The notes: generated by a model not told the origin, from the letters alone. A stretch of 64,000 nucleotides of DNA from JBOZRQ01 sp050789255 (GCA_050789255.1 JBOZRQ010000020.1:100799-164798), one strand, 5' to 3'; shown: positions 53,701 to 62,596, counted from the stretch's first letter. Numbers and translations are program-made.

Positions 53701-54468
53701 ATGGATCTACATGCGATGCGGGGCTGGGTGTTCGACCTGGACGGGGTGATCTGGGCTGGCCAACAATTGCTGCCGGGGGCGGCCGAGTTTGTGGGCGCCT
53801 TGCGGGAGTCGGGCCGGAAGGTGCTCTTCCTCACCAACCACTCCATGGCGAACGACGAAGGGTTGGTGCGGCGCCTGGGCGGACATGGGATCGCCGTCAC
53901 TACTAACGATGTGCTATGCCCGATCGACGCCGCCGGCCACACCCTCATGGAGAAGTACGGGCCGATGAAGGTGCTGGCCACCGGCGTCCCTGAACTGTTT
54001 GAGGCGCTGCACAAAATGGGCCACACCACGGTCGACGACCCGTTCGAGGCCCAGGCGGTCGTCTTCGGGCGCTCCCTGGACTTCTCCTATGCAGATCTGG
54101 TCAAGGTGTGCCGGGCGGTGGACCGGGGCGTTCCCTTCCTGACGCTGAACAACGACGCCTACTTCCCGGTGGATGGCTGGGCCCGCATGCCGGGGCTCGG
54201 GGCGCTGGTCGCGGCGGTAACCACCGCCACCGGGCGCCAGGTGGAGGTGGTGGGCAAGCCCTCGCCCCTGCTCTTCCAAACCGCTTTGGAACGGCTGGGG
54301 ACCAGCCCCGCCGAAACGGTCATGGTGGGAGATACGCCGGACGCCGACATCGCCGGCGGGCTGGGCGTGGGGATGTGGACGGTGCTGCTCGGCGGTGCGA
54401 CCCACGGCCCGCAGCCGCACATGCGGGCGGCCAACCTCGCCGAACTGCATGCCCTCATGTTTGGATAG
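53701..54468 (+). CDS. HAD-superfamily (class IIA, NagD-like) phosphatase
   Basis: ATG 53701 with GGAGG 11 bp upstream; 255 residues. HAD motifs: FDLDGVIW (about 10-17, nucleophile Asp), LTNHS (about 44-48), GKPSP with the motif III lysine (about 187) and GDTPDADI (about 212-219). The large C2A cap between motifs II and III marks the NagD/phosphoglycolate phosphatase branch. As it shares sigma-54 control with the sugar-acid genes it may remove a phosphorylated by-product; substrate not determinable. Confidence 0.88.
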   Translation: MDLHAMRGWVFDLDGVIWAGQQLLPGAAEFVGALRESGRKVLFLTNHSMANDEGLVRRLGGHGIAVTTNDVLCPIDAAGHTLMEKYGPMKVLATGVPELFEALHKMGHTTVDDPFEAQAVVFGRSLDFSYADLVKVCRAVDRGVPFLTLNNDAYFPVDGWARMPGLGALVAAVTTATGRQVEVVGKPSPLLFQTALERLGTSPAETVMVGDTPDADIAGGLGVGMWTVLLGGATHGPQPHMRAANLAELHALMFG

Positions 54469-54483
54469 CCGCGAGGAAAGACG

Positions 54484-54525
54484 AGGCCACCGGACTCTCC
54501 GCTTAACGGCGGAGGCCGGTGGCCT
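54484..54525 (+). terminator. Terminator after HAD gene
   Basis: AGGCCACCGG pairs with CCGGTGGCCT, with an inner CTCCGC/GCGGAG-type stem, followed by TTCTG. It separates the HAD gene from the convergent PLP-enzyme gene. Confidence 0.75.
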
Positions 54526-54547
54526 TTCTGCGTTCAGGTGAACAGGG

Positions 54548-55930
54548 TCACATGCGGGCCGCCTCAATGCGGCGATCGATCTCTGCGACCATCTGCTGGT
54601 GCGCCTCCCACCAGGCGGGATCCAGCTGAGCATTCAGCTCCTCCACCGACTTGCCCTGCTGCTCGACCCAGGTGTAGTACTTCAGGTTGTGCCACTGCCG
54701 GCGCATGTCGGGGGTGCCATCCTTGATCCAGTCCGTCTTCTGCCCGTGGAAGATGGCGGCCAGCCGGGCGCCGGCCTCCGCCTCGTCCATGCGGCCGTAG
54801 GTGGCTGTCATATCGGCCATCACCGAATGGTAGCGGTCGATCGCATCAGTGCAGACCGTCACGATCACGTCGTTCTTGCCGAAGCGGTAGTGCTTGGCGG
54901 TCTTGATGGCGCCCAGCACGTTGCAGACCCCGGAGATCCCGAAGATCTGCGAGAGCTTGCGCACCTTCTCCGCCGGGACGCCCCTCCGCTGCAAGAGCGC
55001 CATGCCAGGCTCCTCGGTCAGCATCTGGAGCCCCTTCTTGCATTCGATATCATCCACGCAGATGATGGCGTCCATATTCAGCACGTTGTGGATCCAGGTG
55101 ACGTGCTTGTCGCCAATTCCCTGGATGTCGTGGGAGCCGTACCCGTTGTTGTAGAGCGTCGGGCACTGCACCGGCTCCAGCCCCACGATCTTGTGCTCGG
55201 GGAAGGCCTGCTTTACCCGGTCACCGGCAGCGATGGTTCCAGCGGAGCCCATCGCGGAACAGTAGGCCGCGATGCGCCCGCCGCCGATCCCCCGGGCCTT
55301 CAGCTCAGCCGCCAGCTCCACGATGGTGTTGCCGGTCACGTGGTAGTGGAAGCGGTAGTTCCCCATCACCTCGAACTGGTTCAGGATCCGGATCTCCGGG
55401 TCCCGGCGCAGCTCCCAGGTCTTGTCGTAGATCTCCTTGACGTTGGACTCGGAGCCCACCGTCTTGATGATGCTCGCCCCGTAGGACTCGATGCGCTCGA
55501 AGCGCTCCTTGCTCATCCCCTCGGGCAGCACCACGATCGACTTGCAGCCCATGCGCCCGCCCACCCAGGCCCCGCCGATGCCGTAGTTGCCCGTCGACGG
55601 CCACACCACGGTGTGAACGGCCGGGTCAACCTCGCCGAAGAGCATCTTTTCGACAAGAACCGAGTAGGCGGCGCCCACCTTGTGGGCCCCTGTGGGGAAC
55701 TCGGCGCCGTAAAGCACCACGATGGGCGCCTCCACCCCGGTCAGTTCGGGCGGGAGCGCCTCATAGCGGATGGCGCCGGTAGCCAGGTCCCGCCAGGAGA
55801 TATTGAAGAGGTTGACGGGGTCCAGCGGGTCGCTCTGCCGCTTGGCCACCGCCTGCTGGCGAGTGGCCGGGTCGATCTTCTCCGGGTGCAGCATCTCCTC
55901 GAAGGTAGGCCCCAGTACTGGCTTGCTCAC
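54548..55930 (-). CDS. Fold-type II PLP enzyme (cysteine synthase/threonine synthase-like)
   Basis: GTG 55930 is chosen, 6 bp after GGGGGAG; a TTG one codon earlier is too close. 460 residues. Lys84 in TGAHKVGAAYS fits the PLP-binding lysine, STGNYGIGGAWVG (about 109-121) fits the substrate-carboxylate loop, and the phosphate-binding glycine loop is near YCSAMGSAGTIAAGD. It is longer than OASS-type cysteine synthases and ends in an extra helical region. The family uses serine/threonine-like substrates in beta-elimination or replacement, but the reaction cannot be named. Confidence 0.8.
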   Translation of the reverse strand: MSKPVLGPTFEEMLHPEKIDPATRQQAVAKRQSDPLDPVNLFNISWRDLATGAIRYEALPPELTGVEAPIVVLYGAEFPTGAHKVGAAYSVLVEKMLFGEVDPAVHTVVWPSTGNYGIGGAWVGGRMGCKSIVVLPEGMSKERFERIESYGASIIKTVGSESNVKEIYDKTWELRRDPEIRILNQFEVMGNYRFHYHVTGNTIVELAAELKARGIGGGRIAAYCSAMGSAGTIAAGDRVKQAFPEHKIVGLEPVQCPTLYNNGYGSHDIQGIGDKHVTWIHNVLNMDAIICVDDIECKKGLQMLTEEPGMALLQRRGVPAEKVRKLSQIFGISGVCNVLGAIKTAKHYRFGKNDVIVTVCTDAIDRYHSVMADMTATYGRMDEAEAGARLAAIFHGQKTDWIKDGTPDMRRQWHNLKYYTWVEQQGKSVEELNAQLDPAWWEAHQQMVAEIDRRIEAARM

Positions 55931-55995
55931 CAACGGCTCCCCCTTGCTTATCGGAACCCCTTAATGCCTAAATACTCCGCCTTGCGCTCCAATCC

Positions 55996-57033
55996 CTACC
56001 GGTGCGACGGTTCAACTGCGGATACCTTCCACTGGTCCGCCCCCCGCTGCAGGATCAGGTCGTACGGCCCGGCCTTCCAGTCCAGGCTGGTCACAGCTGG
56101 CTTCGGCCCCCGCAGGGCCACCGGGATGGCCTCCCAATACAGTTGTTCTGCCTCGTCGATGCCGGTTGGCGGCGGGTAGTTCTGGTCAGCTCGGAGTTCT
56201 TGCACAACCCGAGCCCCCGCCTCCACCACGGCGGGGCTGGTAGCCCACTGCCCGGCCGTCGCCCGGTCACCCCTGCGCAGGGCGCCCACGAAGAGGCTGA
56301 CGGTTCGGTAGGGGTTGGGATAGGTGCGCTCGGCAACCTCGATGAAACGGTTGCCCTCCCGGTGCCAAAGCGTCTCGCCGTCCACCGGCAAACAGCAGTT
56401 CTGCGGGGACATATGGGGCTCCCCGTAGGTCGCCCGGGTCCGGTAAAAGGCCAGCAGATAGTCGTCGCTCAGCCTCCGCCAGCTGAACTGCTCGTACAGC
56501 GGGCTCTCCCAGAGGAGCTGCACGTCGGCGCCCAACCGGTAGAGCAGGAGCTTGGCGTTTCCCCCGCTGCCAAGGGGTTCCGTGGTGGCAAGCAGTTGGT
56601 CGCCCGATAGGACGCGCTCCGGGATCACCTTCAGGTCCAGGTGACCGTCGGGCGGGTTCAGGGGCCAGGCGTGCCAGGTGTCGCCGAACCGGTAGACCAA
56701 GGCGCCGGCGGGCCGATAATCCCCGTATTCCAGGCTAACCACGGCCACCTGCCGGCCGCCCGGGACCGCCCTGACCGTGATGCACCGGCCCAGGCCGGAG
56801 AACGTTGCGAGCGGGTCAGCGGCGCCCGTCATCCCCAGGTGGGCCCGCAGGAGGCTCATGAAGGCTTCCCGCCGCTGCTTCCGGGCCAGTTCCGGGCGCC
56901 CGGCCTCCCCGTGGGCCGGCAGTGGGGCGCACAGGTCGCCACCGGCAGGCATGGCAGCGGGCAGGGCGGTCCTGTACCACACGCCCGCCGCCAGCGCCCC
57001 CGCCACGAGCGTCACCATACCGGATCGCTGCAC
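55996..57033 (-). CDS. Exported protein of unknown function
   Basis: 345 residues from GTG 57033 with GGGGGGCGG upstream. A short hydrophobic N-terminus (about 5-20) suggests export or membrane anchoring. I recognise no family. The middle has beta-rich stretches such as VAVVSLEYGDYRPAGALVYRFGD (as two short pieces) and two cysteines together in QNCCLPVDG near 215. It lies 65 bp before the PLP-enzyme gene in the same direction but shows no functional link. Confidence 0.65.
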   Translation of the reverse strand: MQRSGMVTLVAGALAAGVWYRTALPAAMPAGGDLCAPLPAHGEAGRPELARKQRREAFMSLLRAHLGMTGAADPLATFSGLGRCITVRAVPGGRQVAVVSLEYGDYRPAGALVYRFGDTWHAWPLNPPDGHLDLKVIPERVLSGDQLLATTEPLGSGGNAKLLLYRLGADVQLLWESPLYEQFSWRRLSDDYLLAFYRTRATYGEPHMSPQNCCLPVDGETLWHREGNRFIEVAERTYPNPYRTVSLFVGALRRGDRATAGQWATSPAVVEAGARVVQELRADQNYPPPTGIDEAEQLYWEAIPVALRGPKPAVTSLDWKAGPYDLILQRGADQWKVSAVEPSHR

Positions 57034-57156
57034 CTCAGCCGCCCCCCTGTTCGTCCCATTCGATCATTACTAGGCTTCACGTTGCGCTGTTATGCTGGAG
57101 CGAAAAGGTTGTCGAGGGTTTTTCGCTCGTGTCGAACGAAAGACCGCGCGTTCGTA

Positions 57157-57185
57157 TTGATTCGTTGGCAACTCAGGGATAAAAT
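57157..57185 (+). promoter_or_regulatory. SigmaA promoter of the TPR gene
   Basis: TTGATT and TAAAAT separated by 17 bp, followed by a leader of about 45 bp with AAGGAGG before the ATG. The remaining part of 57034-57156 shows no feature. Confidence 0.75.
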
Positions 57186-57235
57186 GGAAACCAAGACAAG
57201 CTTGAACCAAACCTCCGAAACAAGGAGGCATATAA

Positions 57236-58108
57236 ATGGCCCTAAGCAAAATCGCAAGGCTGTTCGAGACCGGCCAATACCTGGCCGCGTCCCATGCGTT
57301 CCTTGCGGCCTTACAAGACCCCGAGGTTAGTTCCCCACGGGACCTGGCTGAACTCTACTTCCTGGGGGCAAGTATTCGGCACAAGTTGGGCCACTGGCAC
57401 TCCGCCCTGGAACTCGCTCGAATCGCTGAGCGCCACGCCATTGCAGCCGGTGAGCCCGTCATCCTCGGCAAGCTTTGGTTTAACTTGGTGCAATACCTCC
57501 GCGCCACGGGCGACGTCTCCGAGGCACAGGAATACGCCACCAAGTTCCTCGATAACCTGGGAATGTACCCCGAGCTGGACCGGTACACCGGTGCCTGCCA
57601 CTACAACCTGGCGCTCTGTCTCCGTCAGCGCAACCTCATGGACGATTGCCTGCGCCACTACCGCACGGCCGCTGAGCAAATCGAAAAGGCCAATAACCCC
57701 CGCATGGCCATCATGGTCTATCAAAACCTGGCCTGGCACCTTCTCGAAATGAACCGGGTGGACGAGGCCCAGGTCGAAGCCGCTAAGGCCGACCTCCTCT
57801 TAGACGACGACACCCTGCAAGGTCGGCGCCAACAACTGCTCGTCCAAGCTTTCTGGCACTACAAGGCCGGCCACCTGGAAACCTGCCGGCAAATGTGCGA
57901 AGAGTTCCTGGTCCCCGGTGCTGAGGTGTCCGAAGAACAGCGCTTCTGGTCCCTCTGGATGTGTGGCATGATGTACTCATCCATCAACCGCACCGACCTT
58001 GCCCAGACCCTATGGCTCCTCGCCAACGACTGCGCCCTGAAAACCGGTGAGCCACGCCTGCTCAACTATGCGGGGCAACTCCGGTCTACCTTTCTGCAGC
58101 GAACCTAA
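57236..58108 (+). CDS. TPR-repeat protein, Rap-like peptide-binding candidate
   Basis: 290 residues, all alpha-helical with TPR-like units (for example ELYFLGASIRHKLGHWHSAL about 40-59, GACHYNLALCLRQRNLMDD about 118-136, MVYQNLAWHLLEMNRVDEA about 161-179). There is no N-terminal HTH, so it resembles Rap proteins rather than PlcR/Rgg. AAGGAGG and a strong promoter precede it. A gene for a short exported peptide follows 90 bp downstream, the classic Rap-Phr arrangement. It has no signal peptide and should be cytoplasmic. Target unknown. Confidence 0.75.
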   Translation: MALSKIARLFETGQYLAASHAFLAALQDPEVSSPRDLAELYFLGASIRHKLGHWHSALELARIAERHAIAAGEPVILGKLWFNLVQYLRATGDVSEAQEYATKFLDNLGMYPELDRYTGACHYNLALCLRQRNLMDDCLRHYRTAAEQIEKANNPRMAIMVYQNLAWHLLEMNRVDEAQVEAAKADLLLDDDTLQGRRQQLLVQAFWHYKAGHLETCRQMCEEFLVPGAEVSEEQRFWSLWMCGMMYSSINRTDLAQTLWLLANDCALKTGEPRLLNYAGQLRSTFLQRT

Positions 58109-58116
58109 CTCTACCC

Positions 58117-58137
58117 AGGCGAGCCCCGTGCTCGCCT
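58117..58137 (+). terminator. Weak hairpin (attenuator) between TPR gene and peptide gene
   Basis: AGGCGAG and CTCGCCT form a 7-bp stem with a 7-base loop followed by TTG. It lies right after the TPR stop codon and could lower read-through into the peptide gene. Confidence 0.5.
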
Positions 58138-58198
58138 TTGCACGGAGCCCCGTTTACCTGACAGCGAAAACGAGTAACGTCAAGGAGGATGGAATCGT

Positions 58199-58315
58199 AT
58201 GAAGCGGACCTTGGTCATTCTTCTGCTGGCCCTGGCGTCCCTTATGGTAGCCAGCACGGCCTTCGCCAACGTGAACGGCGGGATCATCATCACCTCCGCC
58301 AGCAAGAAGCTCTAG
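58199..58315 (+). CDS. Short exported signalling-peptide candidate (Phr-like)
   Basis: 38 residues from ATG 58199 with AAGGAGG 10 bp upstream. The first 23 residues form a signal peptide (MKRTLVILLLALA..., ending STAFA), leaving a mature tail NVNGGIIITSASKKL of 15 residues. The gene follows the Rap-like TPR gene and is closed by a strong terminator. Phr peptides are exported, trimmed to 5-10 residues and re-imported to bind their Rap partner. The function is inferred from gene order and size. Confidence 0.75.
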   Translation: MKRTLVILLLALASLMVASTAFANVNGGIIITSASKKL

Positions 58316-58340
58316 TTGCTGGGGAAACCCTTACATACGC

Positions 58341-58380
58341 AAAACACCCCGGTGTGGCGTCAGCCGCATCGGGGTGTTTT
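58341..58380 (+). terminator. Terminator after the peptide gene
   Basis: AAAACACCCC and GGGGTGTTTT form a 10-bp stem flanking a GC-rich inner region (TGGCG/CGCAT), ending in TTTT. It sits 25 bp after the peptide stop codon. Confidence 0.85.
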
Positions 58381-58409
58381 CGCTTGGGGTGAAAACACAG
58401 GCAAACTAT

Positions 58410-58832
58410 TTACAGTTTCAGTTGAGTTTCGATCAACTTTATTGCTTCCCGCGCCGTCTTCTTATTGATGGAATAAAACGTCCACTTGCCGCGGGCCTCC
58501 TCGATCACCAGGCCAGCCTCTTTGAGGATGCGCAGATGATAGGAGACCTTCGACTGGCCAAGGTTGTACCACTCTTGAAACTCGCAGACGCAGATGCCCT
58601 CCGGCTCATCAGCTGAACCGGGAAGCGGCATGCTTTGCACGGGCGGAAGTCCACAGCAGCCCCGGCCTTCAGCCATCAAGTTCATCATGCGGATCCGAAT
58701 CGGGTCTGACAGGGCTTTGGCGATCAGGACAATCCGCTCCAGCAGGACCTCGTCCTGGTTGACTACGGGCAGGGACAACTCTTCCGGGCTCTCGATCTGC
58801 TCAGCCACGACGCGATCACCTCTCTCCATCAT
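58410..58832 (-). CDS. ArsR/SmtB-family repressor
   Basis: ATG 58832 with GGGAG 8 bp upstream; 140 residues. A GTG at 58808 with AGGTG is an alternative. The winged HTH is LGQSKVSYHLRILKEAGLV (about 91-109). The C-V-C motif in EGICVCEF (about 78-85) recalls the metal-sensing cysteines of ArsR proteins, and two further cysteines (GRGCCGLPP, about 57) precede it. It is divergent from the glycosyltransferase gene at 59015. Confidence 0.87.
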   Translation of the reverse strand: MMERGDRVVAEQIESPEELSLPVVNQDEVLLERIVLIAKALSDPIRIRMMNLMAEGRGCCGLPPVQSMPLPGSADEPEGICVCEFQEWYNLGQSKVSYHLRILKEAGLVIEEARGKWTFYSINKKTAREAIKLIETQLKL

Positions 58833-59014
58833 TTTACCGACTCCCTCGCGACTATACAACAAATTTGATGTGACGAATGGTGAAGGGTTCCCCTTTCCAC
58901 TGTTCGTCCTACTGGTGAAAAATCCCCGCCGTGACCGATCTGCTTCCCCCGGGGCAGCGAACCATAGCAGGATTCGTAGCTTTCTTTTTGAAGAGCATGG
59001 AGGTGGCCTGAGTG

Positions 59015-60097
59015 ATGGACCGTGTTCTCATCCTCTCGGCGGATTTCGGAGCGGGGCACTTGCAGGCTGCGCGGGCCATCGCCTCGGCCTGTGTGCAGAG
59101 CCGTCCCACGACCGCAGTCCACGTGGTCAACATCGCCACGCCACTCCTCAGCCTGATCTCCAGCGGGTACCTCACCCTGCTTCAGACCGCACCCGCCGCC
59201 TACCGCCAGCTCTATCACGCTCCGGGCGGGAGCGCAGCGAGCACGCTGATCCGGGCCGCCCTGCTGCGTGCCGTGCGCCACGAGGTCACCCGGTTCCGGC
59301 CAACGGCCATCATCGCGACCCACCCGTTCCCGGGCGCTGCCGCGGCCTACCTCCGGCGCCGGGGCGAGTTGCAGGCTACAGTCTCCATGGCTGTGACCGA
59401 CTTTATCCCCCACCCCCTCTGGGTCCAGCGGGGCGTGGACCGCTACTTCGTCGCCTCGCCGGAGGCCGCCGCCCACCTTGGCGCCCGCGGCGTGGCGCCC
59501 GATCGCATCACGGTCTCCGGGATCCCGATCCGACTGGAGTTCGCCGGCGCCCCTGTGCGCCAGGCCGACAACACACGTCATGTGCTGGTGATGGGTGGCG
59601 GTCTGGGCCTTGGCCCGATCGTGGATGCCGTCGCCTCCATCACCGATCTGCCGCACGGGCAGCTTAGGGTCACCGTGGTCTGCGGCAAGAACCAGGACCT
59701 GCTGCGGCAACTGCATGGCAGGTTCGGCGCAGACCCGCGCCTGGAGATCCTGGGCTATACAGACCGTATCCCCGGGCTGATGGCCAGCAGCGATCTGCTC
59801 GTGACCAAGCCCGGCGGCATCACTTGCAGTGAAGCGCTGGCCGTAGGGCTGCCCATGCTCCTGCTCCGCCCTTTGCCTGGCCAGGAGGAAGAGAACGCCT
59901 CTCATCTGGTGGCGACGGGCGCTGCGGCGGTTACTGCGGAGGAGCGCATCGGTGACGCGGCCGCCTCGCTGCTGTTCGGCGCCCCGGAACGCCTCCACAG
60001 CGTGCGACAGTGCGCCCTGGCCGCCGGGCAGCCACACGCCGCCGGGCTGATTGCGGCCCAGACACTGTCGTCCCTGCAGGTTGAGGCGCTGGCCTAG
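59015..60097 (+). CDS. MGDG-synthase/UgtP-like glycosyltransferase (GT28)
   Basis: 360 residues from ATG 59015 (GGAGGTGG, 9 bp spacing); GTG 59012 is an alternative. N-terminal SADFGAGHLQAARA (about 8-21) is the acceptor-side motif of MGDG synthase/MurG-type enzymes, and KPGGITCSEALAVGLPMLL (about 265-283) is the nucleotide-sugar site. Enzymes of this branch put glucose or galactose on diacylglycerol, giving glycolipids that can anchor lipoteichoic acid, which would fit the dlt operon in this window. The acceptor remains unproven. Confidence 0.83.
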   Translation: MDRVLILSADFGAGHLQAARAIASACVQSRPTTAVHVVNIATPLLSLISSGYLTLLQTAPAAYRQLYHAPGGSAASTLIRAALLRAVRHEVTRFRPTAIIATHPFPGAAAAYLRRRGELQATVSMAVTDFIPHPLWVQRGVDRYFVASPEAAAHLGARGVAPDRITVSGIPIRLEFAGAPVRQADNTRHVLVMGGGLGLGPIVDAVASITDLPHGQLRVTVVCGKNQDLLRQLHGRFGADPRLEILGYTDRIPGLMASSDLLVTKPGGITCSEALAVGLPMLLLRPLPGQEEENASHLVATGAAAVTAEERIGDAAASLLFGAPERLHSVRQCALAAGQPHAAGLIAAQTLSSLQVEALA

Positions 60098-60175
60098 CAC
60101 TTTATTGCGGAAACTACCTGCAGGCATCCTCCGACGCTGGGGCGAATGGAGGATGCTTGGAGGTGCAGCCCTGCT

Positions 60176-60865
60176 ATGAAAAGGCCCCGGATTCTCATCG
60201 TCGATGATGAGCCCCGCATGCGGGATCTGATCCGCCTCTATCTGCAGACCGAGTTCGTGGTGATCGAAGCATCGGACGGCAGCGGCGCCCTGCGGACGCT
60301 CTCCGAGCAGACACCCGATCTGGTCGTACTTGATGTGATGATGCCCGGCATGGACGGCTGGGCGGTCCTGGCCCGGGTCCGGGAACAATCCCCCGTCCCC
60401 GTCATTATGCTGACGGCCCGCGGCGAGGTGCCCGACCGGCTTCAGGGGCTGCGCATGGGGGCTGACGATTACATCGCCAAGCCCTTTGATGGCCGCGAGC
60501 TGGTGGCGCGCATCCAGGCCGTCCTGCGGCGCACCGCCGGCACGGAAGCCGTGCAGACGACGGTCAAGCGTGGGCACCTGATCCTGAACAACCGGGAGCG
60601 AACGGCGGAGTGGAAGGGCGAGCCCGTGGCCCTTACCCCCAAGGAGTTTGACCTGCTGGTTCTGCTGGCAACCCACGTGGGCCAGGCCTTCCCGCGGGAG
60701 CGACTCCTCGACCGGATCTGGGGCGCCGACTACGAAGGCGACATCCGCACGGTCGACAGCCATATCAAGAACCTGCGGGAAAAGCTCGGCGACGGGGCCG
60801 CCCTGATCGCCACGGTCTGGGGCGTGGGATATCGCTTCGTGGAGGCGCCTGATGCGAAGCAATAG
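60176..60865 (+). CDS. OmpR/PhoB-family response regulator
   Basis: ATG 60176 with GGAGGTG upstream, 229 residues. Receiver domain with acidic pocket (VDDEP, residues 9-13) and phosphorylated Asp53 in VVLDVMMPGMDG, then Lys in YIAKPFDG. The C-terminal winged helix has GHLILNNRERTAEWKG and ALTPKEFDLLVLLATH. The 3' end overlaps the histidine kinase gene by 14 bp. Confidence 0.95.
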   Translation: MKRPRILIVDDEPRMRDLIRLYLQTEFVVIEASDGSGALRTLSEQTPDLVVLDVMMPGMDGWAVLARVREQSPVPVIMLTARGEVPDRLQGLRMGADDYIAKPFDGRELVARIQAVLRRTAGTEAVQTTVKRGHLILNNRERTAEWKGEPVALTPKEFDLLVLLATHVGQAFPRERLLDRIWGADYEGDIRTVDSHIKNLREKLGDGAALIATVWGVGYRFVEAPDAKQ

Positions 60866-62186
60866 CATCATCGTAAAGCTGTGGCTGGCGTTTACCACCC
60901 TGATTCTCGTCGTGGTCGTACCACTGGAGTTCGCCCTCGATCGCCTGCTCACCGATTTCTACGCCAACCAGGCGACCGATCCGCTGCTCTATCACAGCTC
61001 CCAACTTGCCGACATGCTGGCAGGCGACCCGGCCTCGGTGACGATGGCGCCCATGATGGGGCACATGGTCGGCGGCGAGGTGGTCATCCTCGACCGCAAC
61101 AGGGCCGTTGTCGATTTTCCCGGCGCCTCCCGCCTGGAGCCGCCCGCCAAGGCCGTGGACCAGGCGTTTGCCGGATCGAAGTACGCCGGGGTTGTGAATG
61201 ATCGAATCGTGACGGCGGCGCCAATTCCGCGCAGCGGAGGGGCCGTGGTTGTACTGGCGCCGGTGGCGCCGATCCAGCGCTCGCTCAACATGGCCCGCCG
61301 GTACCTTTGGTTGGCCGGTGGGGGAATTCTACTGGTAGGGACCGGGCTCGCATTAATGGTTGCCCGCGGGGTGCTCCGCCCGGTAATCGCGATCGAGTCG
61401 GCCACCCGGCAGATCGCCCGTGGCGACTTCTCTACCCGCATTGATGTCACGTCCACCGACGAGATCGGCCGCCTGGCCGCCGAGGTCAACCGCATGACCG
61501 AGCAGCTCCAGACCTACGAGGCCCGCCGGCGCGAGTTCCTCGCCAACGTAGCTCATGAGCTTCGGACCCCTCTCTCCTACATTCGCGGCTACACGCAGGC
61601 GATGGCGGAAGGGCTGGTCATCAGCCCGGAAGACCGGGAGCGATACCAGCGGGTCGTCGTTGAAGAATCTGTTCGGATCGGCCGCCTTGTTGATGATCTG
61701 ATGGACCTTGCCCAGATGGACGAAGGCCAGTTGGGCTTCGAGCTGGCTCCCCTGGACATCTCGGTTCCGATTGAGCAGGCGGCCGCCACCATCCGCCCCC
61801 TGGCCGAAGAGAAGGGGGTTCGATTGGAGGTCGAGCTCGCCCACTCGCTTCCAACGGTGAGCGCCGACGGCGGCCGGCTGCAGCAGGTCGTGCTCAATCT
61901 GCTGGATAATGGCCTGCGGCATACACCCAGTGGCGGGCTTCTGAAGGTGGAGGCCGGCCCCGCGGCGGGCAAGCTTCGGGTCAGCGTCAGCGACACCGGC
62001 CCCGGCATCGATCCCGACCTCCTGCCGTTGATCTTTGAGCGGTTCCACAAGCGTCACAGCAGTGGACGCGGGCTGGGCCTGGCCATCGTGCGGTCCATTG
62101 TGCGGGCCCATGGCGGCGAGGTGGGCGCCCACAGTGCGCCCGGTAAGGGCAGCACCTTCTGGTTCGACTTGCCAACGGAACGATAG
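60852..62186 (+). CDS. Sensor histidine kinase
   Basis: 444 residues. Two membrane helices (about 8-28 and 151-171) enclose an extracellular sensing region of about 120 residues. Then come a HAMP domain (172-225), phospho-histidine His235 in VAHELRTPLSYIRG, N box NLLDNGLRHTP, G1 box DTGPGID and G2 box GRGLGLAIV. The sensed signal is unknown. It pairs with the overlapping response regulator and is followed by a convergent cupredoxin gene, which might point to metal or redox sensing. Confidence 0.95.
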   Translation: MRSNSIIVKLWLAFTTLILVVVVPLEFALDRLLTDFYANQATDPLLYHSSQLADMLAGDPASVTMAPMMGHMVGGEVVILDRNRAVVDFPGASRLEPPAKAVDQAFAGSKYAGVVNDRIVTAAPIPRSGGAVVVLAPVAPIQRSLNMARRYLWLAGGGILLVGTGLALMVARGVLRPVIAIESATRQIARGDFSTRIDVTSTDEIGRLAAEVNRMTEQLQTYEARRREFLANVAHELRTPLSYIRGYTQAMAEGLVISPEDRERYQRVVVEESVRIGRLVDDLMDLAQMDEGQLGFELAPLDISVPIEQAAATIRPLAEEKGVRLEVELAHSLPTVSADGGRLQQVVLNLLDNGLRHTPSGGLLKVEAGPAAGKLRVSVSDTGPGIDPDLLPLIFERFHKRHSSGRGLGLAIVRSIVRAHGGEVGAHSAPGKGSTFWFDLPTER

Positions 62187-62189
62187 CAC

Positions 62190-62221
62190 AAAGCCCGCCG
62201 CGGCATTCCGCGACGGGCTTT
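62190..62221. terminator. Bidirectional terminator between kinase and cupredoxin genes
   Basis: AAAGCCCG and CGGGCTTT pair around a CCGCGG/CCGCG inner stem. The flanks are A- and T-rich on the two sides, so it serves both convergent genes. Confidence 0.8.
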
Positions 62222-62224
62222 CAC

Positions 62225-62596
62225 TTACTGCACGATCAACGTGCCCTTCATGCCTGCGTCCTTGTGGCCCGGAACTGTACAGTAGAACTCGTAGGTGCCC
62301 GGCTCGGACGGGGTGAAATCAAGACTGCCGCTCTTGCCCGGGGCAGCGCTCACATGGAACTCCTTGTGCTCATGGGATGCGCCGTGGCTGCCACCCTCGC
62401 TGACCACCGTCGCCTTCCCCTTGGGCTCGTCGATGGTGATATCATGCTCCTGGGCGCCCTGGTTGTTGAGGACGACCCGTACGATCTCGTCCTCCTTGAT
62501 CGTGACTGTGTCGGGGCCGAAGGCCATGTCGGTGGCCTTGATCTCATGGGTGGCGGCGACCTTGGCCGGGGTCGACCCGCAGCCTGCATTGATCAA
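62225..62596 (-). CDS. Cupredoxin-like copper protein lacking an export signal
   Basis: 123 residues from a TTG at 62596. Copper-ligand pattern is present: His in AQEHDITI and Cys/His/Met in FYCTVPGHKDAGMKG. The N-terminus reads INAGCGSTPAK, which looks like the end of a lipoprotein signal (lipobox cysteine at residue 6) but lacks the hydrophobic stretch. In-frame upstream sequence meets a TAA after 7 codons, and no hydrophobic stretch is seen in the neighbouring ATG frame I translated. The 5' end therefore seems lost, or export is achieved otherwise. Possibly a decaying gene. Confidence 0.7.
   Translation of the reverse strand: MINAGCGSTPAKVAATHEIKATDMAFGPDTVTIKEDEIVRVVLNNQGAQEHDITIDEPKGKATVVSEGGSHGASHEHKEFHVSAAPGKSGSLDFTPSEPGTYEFYCTVPGHKDAGMKGTLIVQ

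Noticed and set aside
58829..60952. 707-codon minus-strand frame opposite the glycosyltransferase and response regulator
   Set aside because: Both plus-strand genes have complete catalytic motifs. The minus frame has no motif and spans two genes and their gap.
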